Shown here piece after piece: positions 60,945-64,000 of a stretch of DNA of 64,000 nucleotides. Both the position numbers and the translations under genes were made by a program. The stretch is taken from the NCBI GenBank assembly GCA_041879415.1, contig CP090851.1, positions 2,852,001-2,916,000 on the forward strand, given 5' to 3'. The notes under the pieces were generated by a model. It ran no database searches. It was not told where the DNA came from and saw only the letters and a list, made by a program, of their open reading frames with translations. The number at the start of each line of letters is the position of its first letter. Position 1 is the first letter of the stretch. The stretch comes from Vibrio chagasii. GTDB taxonomy: Bacteria > Pseudomonadota > Gammaproteobacteria > Enterobacterales > Vibrionaceae.

Positions 60945-62639
60945 ATGAAAAAAGTGAGTATTCTCGCAGCGGCGATTGCAGTGGCTTTAACAGGTTGTGG
61001 TAGCGACAGTTCTAATTCAGGTATTACAACGCCTGAAGAACCATCAACAACCAACAAATTTATCGACGCGGCTGTAGAAGGTATCTACTACAACACTAGC
61101 TCTGGCTTAAACGGTGTTACGAACAGTGATGGCGAATTTACCGCTAAAACTAGCGACACAGTTACCTTCTTCATTGGCGGTGAAAACGGCTTAAAAGTAG
61201 GTGCTGCATCAAACCGTGATGTACTGACTCCATTTGAAGCGGCGGGTAAATACGCTCGTGCACTTAACCTAGCAATTTTACTTCAGTCTCTTGATAACCA
61301 GTTTGGTAACACTTCAGATGAAATTCTGACAATTCCAGATATGCTGCGCGAACCTGATGCTGCTACGTTAGCGAAGATGAAAGATCTAAGCCTAGACGAC
61401 ACTACAAGTGTAACGGACTTCCTAGAAACTGTTGGTGTAGAAGCTGCAAATATCGCTTCAGAAAGCGACGCTCTAACACACATGCAATCTGCATTTGGAT
61501 CAATGGAACGCGGTGATGGATCAGCAAACCCATTTGCAGAGAAAAATGGAAAATTTGTTCGATACATTGACGTAACCCAAGAACGCCTAGACGGCAATTT
61601 TATCTTTGTCCATGCTGATAAAACTCTACCAAACGACTTATTTGAAGCCACACGTGGCATGGTTCAAATGGACTACCAAGTAAACACCGCCAACTTAACT
61701 GCTCTAAAGGGGTCTAATGATGCTCAGCTAACAGAAGGTTTTGCTCAGGATTACCTCAACTGTTTAGCTGGTGACCCTAACAACACATTTACATCCCCAA
61801 ACACATGTAGTGGTACCCCTGTCTCTCATTACGCTTTGGAAGGCAAATTTAAATACTTGCTCGTTGATCCTGATGGTGCTGAAGATTCCGATGAATCTAT
61901 GGACTGGACAACTGTAGGCAATTTCCTTCCATTCTCAGCAACAACTATTAATGAACTCAATCACTTTACCGCAGATGAAAAGTTCAACGATAGCGGCGAT
62001 GGTGGTCATTCATGGGTAAACCAAAATATTTCTGGCTCATACGATCCCGTAACTAAGATCTATACTGAAATCACTGAAAAAGAAGAGTTACAAGATAATA
62101 CCGATTGTAGTTCTGCAAACTGTTCAGTAGACAGAAAAACAAAGCGTGTTGCTTACTACTACGAAATCCCGACAACAGACTCTGAACGTTACGTAGATTT
62201 CACTGGTACATGGGAAACTAAAGAGTACTGTGACAATGGCGAAGTTGCAGTGAGTACTATGGTATTCGGCGCGACAAAAGTAACGACATCAGGTTCTGAA
62301 TGTGGCAGCGAAAACGGCGGTCAATCTTCGCCAGAAGATATGGGGCAGTTTGATGCAACTTACGCGGAGTTAGGCGCTATCGATTACTGGTGGTTTGGTC
62401 AAACAGATCGAGCTTCTAAAGCGACACTAACAGAACTGAACACTGTAGTTCGCTTCTGCGACCCAGAGAACGGTAATTACGTTGCTGGCTCGTCTTGTGA
62501 CCCAAGCGATGAATACTTCGTTAAGTGGGAATACCAACCTGCTGGCACCAACTGGGATGAAGGCCTACTTATCCGTCGTAAGATGGATAACCAAGGCAAT
62601 ACCAACGGTCGTGTTAGCATCATGCAGAAAATCAACTAG
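60945..62639 (+). CDS. Large lipoprotein of unknown function
   Basis: 564 residues with a lipobox (ALTGC, Cys18) followed by a Ser/Thr/Pro linker. Residues about 38-80 (FIDAAVEGIYYNTSSG...GVTNSDGEF) resemble a short beta-rich domain I have seen at the start of Vibrio and Shewanella surface lipoproteins. The remainder is acidic, with several Cys pairs (DCSSANC, EYC, FCDPENGNYVAGSSCD). No catalytic motif is seen. It lies outside the element, with its own promoter region and terminator. Confidence 0.75.
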   Translation: MKKVSILAAAIAVALTGCGSDSSNSGITTPEEPSTTNKFIDAAVEGIYYNTSSGLNGVTNSDGEFTAKTSDTVTFFIGGENGLKVGAASNRDVLTPFEAAGKYARALNLAILLQSLDNQFGNTSDEILTIPDMLREPDAATLAKMKDLSLDDTTSVTDFLETVGVEAANIASESDALTHMQSAFGSMERGDGSANPFAEKNGKFVRYIDVTQERLDGNFIFVHADKTLPNDLFEATRGMVQMDYQVNTANLTALKGSNDAQLTEGFAQDYLNCLAGDPNNTFTSPNTCSGTPVSHYALEGKFKYLLVDPDGAEDSDESMDWTTVGNFLPFSATTINELNHFTADEKFNDSGDGGHSWVNQNISGSYDPVTKIYTEITEKEELQDNTDCSSANCSVDRKTKRVAYYYEIPTTDSERYVDFTGTWETKEYCDNGEVAVSTMVFGATKVTTSGSECGSENGGQSSPEDMGQFDATYAELGAIDYWWFGQTDRASKATLTELNTVVRFCDPENGNYVAGSSCDPSDEYFVKWEYQPAGTNWDEGLLIRRKMDNQGNTNGRVSIMQKIN

Positions 62640-62669
62640 TCACTGAGTTAGTTTGATGACCTAATCAGA

Positions 62670-62696
62670 AACCAGAAGCCTTGCTTCTGGTTTTTT
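62670..62696 (+). terminator. Terminator after the lipoprotein gene
   Basis: AACCAGAAGC pairs with GCTTCTGGTT around CTT, followed by T-run. Confidence 0.92.
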
Positions 62697-62781
62697 CATT
62701 TTTAAGCCACATGAACCTTCAAACAACTATTAACGTAGATACCAAAACAAAGACCTATCTAGAACAATAATGGAGTTTGTG

Positions 62782-63033
62782 ATGAACCTACTAATTGAAT
62801 CATTTGAAGGCGGGATTTATTTAGCTTACCAAGTCGTTGGCGAGCAAAAACGGTTAATTAAAGACGACCACCAGCACCCGATGAAGTTTTTAAGTGTCAA
62901 TCAAGCGCGTGACCACTTTAGTGATCAAGGTGTATCGTCAGCAACGCTGATACATAACAGCGCTTACGATGAAATGTGTGGCGAACACTGTGGCAATACA
63001 CAACCATTCGAGATTGATTTGAAGTGGAGTTGA
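62782..63033 (+). CDS. DUF6482 family small protein
   Basis: 83 residues from the ATG at 62782, which has GGAG 6 bases upstream; an ATG four codons earlier sits on that ribosome site. The sequence (LIESFEGGIYLAYQVVG, then FLSVNQARDHF and a Cys pair CGEHCG) fits DUF6482. Cytoplasmic; function unknown. Confidence 0.78.
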   Translation: MNLLIESFEGGIYLAYQVVGEQKRLIKDDHQHPMKFLSVNQARDHFSDQGVSSATLIHNSAYDEMCGEHCGNTQPFEIDLKWS

Positions 63034-63060
63034 ATGGCTTTTATGTTTCTTTATCAATAG

Positions 63061-63090
63061 AAAGGCTTGCACATCGGCAAGCCTTTTTCT
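63061..63090 (+). terminator. Terminator after the DUF6482 gene
   Basis: AAAGGCTTGC pairs with GCAAGCCTTT around ACATCG, with a T-run on the plus strand. The T-run on the minus strand is poor. Confidence 0.85.
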
Positions 63091-63098
63091 TTAGTGGC

Positions 63099-64000
63099 TT
63101 AACGCACCATGCGTTTTTGCCTACGCTTAATATTCTGTTCTTTCACCATGAAATCAAATAGCGGAGCAAACAGATTCGCGAACAAGATAGCGAGCATGAT
63201 GCCCTCTGGATAGGCGGGGTTGAGTACTCGAATACCGACAGTCATCACGCCTATCAGAATCCCGTAAGCCCATTTACTGTTGTTGGTGAACGCTGCAGAT
63301 ACTGGGTCAGTCGCCATAAAGAAGGTACCAAACGCGACGCCACCTAATACAAAGTGCCAGTAGAACGGCATCGAAAACATTGAGTTAGTGTCTGATCCAA
63401 TCCAGTTCAGTAAACTCGACGTCGCCACAAGACCAACAATCACACCAGCCACAATGCGCCAAGACGCTATCTTCATGACAATCAGAATCACACCAGTCAA
63501 CATAATGAGCAGTGAAGACACTTCACCCATCGATCCCGGAATATTACCGATAAAGGCATCCATCCAAGTGATTGCCTCACCTGTCATGTTATTGATCAGC
63601 GACGAGCCACCACCTTCATACCATTGGCTGAGCGGTGTCGCTCCTGAGTAGCCGTCAGCGGCAACCCATACTAAGCCACCGGACATGTTAGCGGGATAGG
63701 CAAAGTAGAGGAACGCTCGACCCGCTAATGCAGGATTGAGGAAGTTTCGCCCTGTACCACCGAACAACTCTTTGGCAACGACAATACCAAAGGTTATGCC
63801 CAAGGCTGCTTGCCATAATGGGATAGTTGGCGGAAGAATAAGTGCGAACAGTACTGAGCTTACAAAAAAGCCTTCATTCACCTCGTGTTTTCTTACAACG
63901 GCAAATAAAACTTCCCAGAAGCCCCCGACCACAAATACTGTGGCATAAACAGGTAAGAAGTAGAGCGCCCCCAAGAACATTTGGCTTCCCCAGCCGCTTG
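63099..64000 (-). CDS. nqrB: NqrB-like subunit of a Na+-translocating NADH:quinone reductase, truncated by the window edge
   Basis: About 300 C-terminal residues; the frame stays open to the window end (...SGWGSQ before the first Met at 63980), so the N-terminus is outside. Several membrane segments, the flavinylation motif SGAT (GYSGATPL, whose Thr carries FMN) and NqrB signatures [27 protein letters not shown] and VLNPAYPEG are present. In the usual nqrABCDEF order nqrC follows nqrB; here no gene follows on this strand. It may belong to a second or rearranged Nqr/Rnf-type cluster. Confidence 0.88.
   Translation of the reverse strand, partial: SGWGSQMFLGALYFLPVYATVFVVGGFWEVLFAVVRKHEVNEGFFVSSVLFALILPPTIPLWQAALGITFGIVVAKELFGGTGRNFLNPALAGRAFLYFAYPANMSGGLVWVAADGYSGATPLSQWYEGGGSSLINNMTGEAITWMDAFIGNIPGSMGEVSSLLIMLTGVILIVMKIASWRIVAGVIVGLVATSSLLNWIGSDTNSMFSMPFYWHFVLGGVAFGTFFMATDPVSAAFTNNSKWAYGILIGVMTVGIRVLNPAYPEGIMLAILFANLFAPLFDFMVKEQNIKRRQKRMVR

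Noticed and set aside
60945..62639. The lipoprotein gene as extra cargo of the element
   Set aside because: It lies beyond the displaced gor stop, the inverted repeat and the gor terminator, so it is outside the element.

Overview
The window reads as a stretch of the larger chromosome of a Vibrio species (Gammaproteobacteria, Vibrionaceae). The evidence is the protein sequences themselves (PckA, GlnA, TypA, PolA, UbiE and Gor are all of gammaproteobacterial type), a gene order that follows blocks known from E. coli (typA-glnA-glnL-glnG-hemN-yihI-engB-spf-polA; ubiE-ubiJ-ubiB-tatABC; yhiN-uspB-uspA-rsmJ-prlC-rlmJ-gor) but rearranged in a Vibrio-like way, and an NqrB fragment at the right edge. 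The species was not determined.

Layout. 1-7.3 kb: the 3' part of pckA, an AsmA-family protein, FabY/YiiD, dtd, yihY, a DUF2959 lipoprotein and a small P-loop ATPase. 7.4-14.9 kb: typA, then the nitrogen regulon glnA-(DUF4124)-glnL-glnG with a sigma-54 promoter and NtrC sites. 14.9-24.2 kb: a GGDEF/EAL protein, hemN, a DUF2489 protein, yihI, a methyltransferase, cytochrome c4, engB and a small membrane protein, with two regulatory RNAs in the gaps: a CsrB/CsrC-family RNA and Spot 42 (spf). 24.3-29.4 kb: polA, the iron-regulated sRNA RyhB with two Fur boxes, a GNAT protein and hemB. 29.5-37 kb: tatD, a 38-residue small protein, and the leftward set rmuC-ubiE-ubiJ-ubiB-tatA-tatB-tatC. 37-52.1 kb: two DMT transporters, the yhiN-like flavoprotein, uspB, ftnA, uspA, a Fur-box-preceded cysteine-containing protein, rsmJ, a sensor GGDEF/EAL protein, asnC, prlC, rlmJ and gor.

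52.1-60.74 kb is an accessory element inserted exactly at the 3' end of gor. It has an overlapping four-gene recombination operon (an intact tyrosine recombinase, a degenerate recombinase-like protein, a second intact recombinase with a C-terminal Cys cluster, and a small coiled-coil protein) and one cargo gene, an 888-residue Rad50/SMC-like ATPase with a CPAC zinc-hook motif. The layout resembles recombinase-trio elements (RIT, Tn554-like, and the Gamma-Mobile-Trio islands of vibrios, which carry anti-phage systems). Both ends can be read: the last codons of gor are replaced by element sequence at the left, what looks like the native ATG-CGT-TAA end of gor and its terminator are found 8.6 kb to the right, and a 16-bp imperfect inverted repeat lies about 35-40 bp inside each junction. 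A LexA-like dyad precedes the recombinase operon. This element is the most interesting part of the window.

60.9-64 kb: a large lipoprotein of unknown function, a DUF6482 protein, and the C-terminal part of an NqrB-like subunit that is oddly the last gene of its transcription unit. No rRNA, tRNA or CRISPR array was seen.
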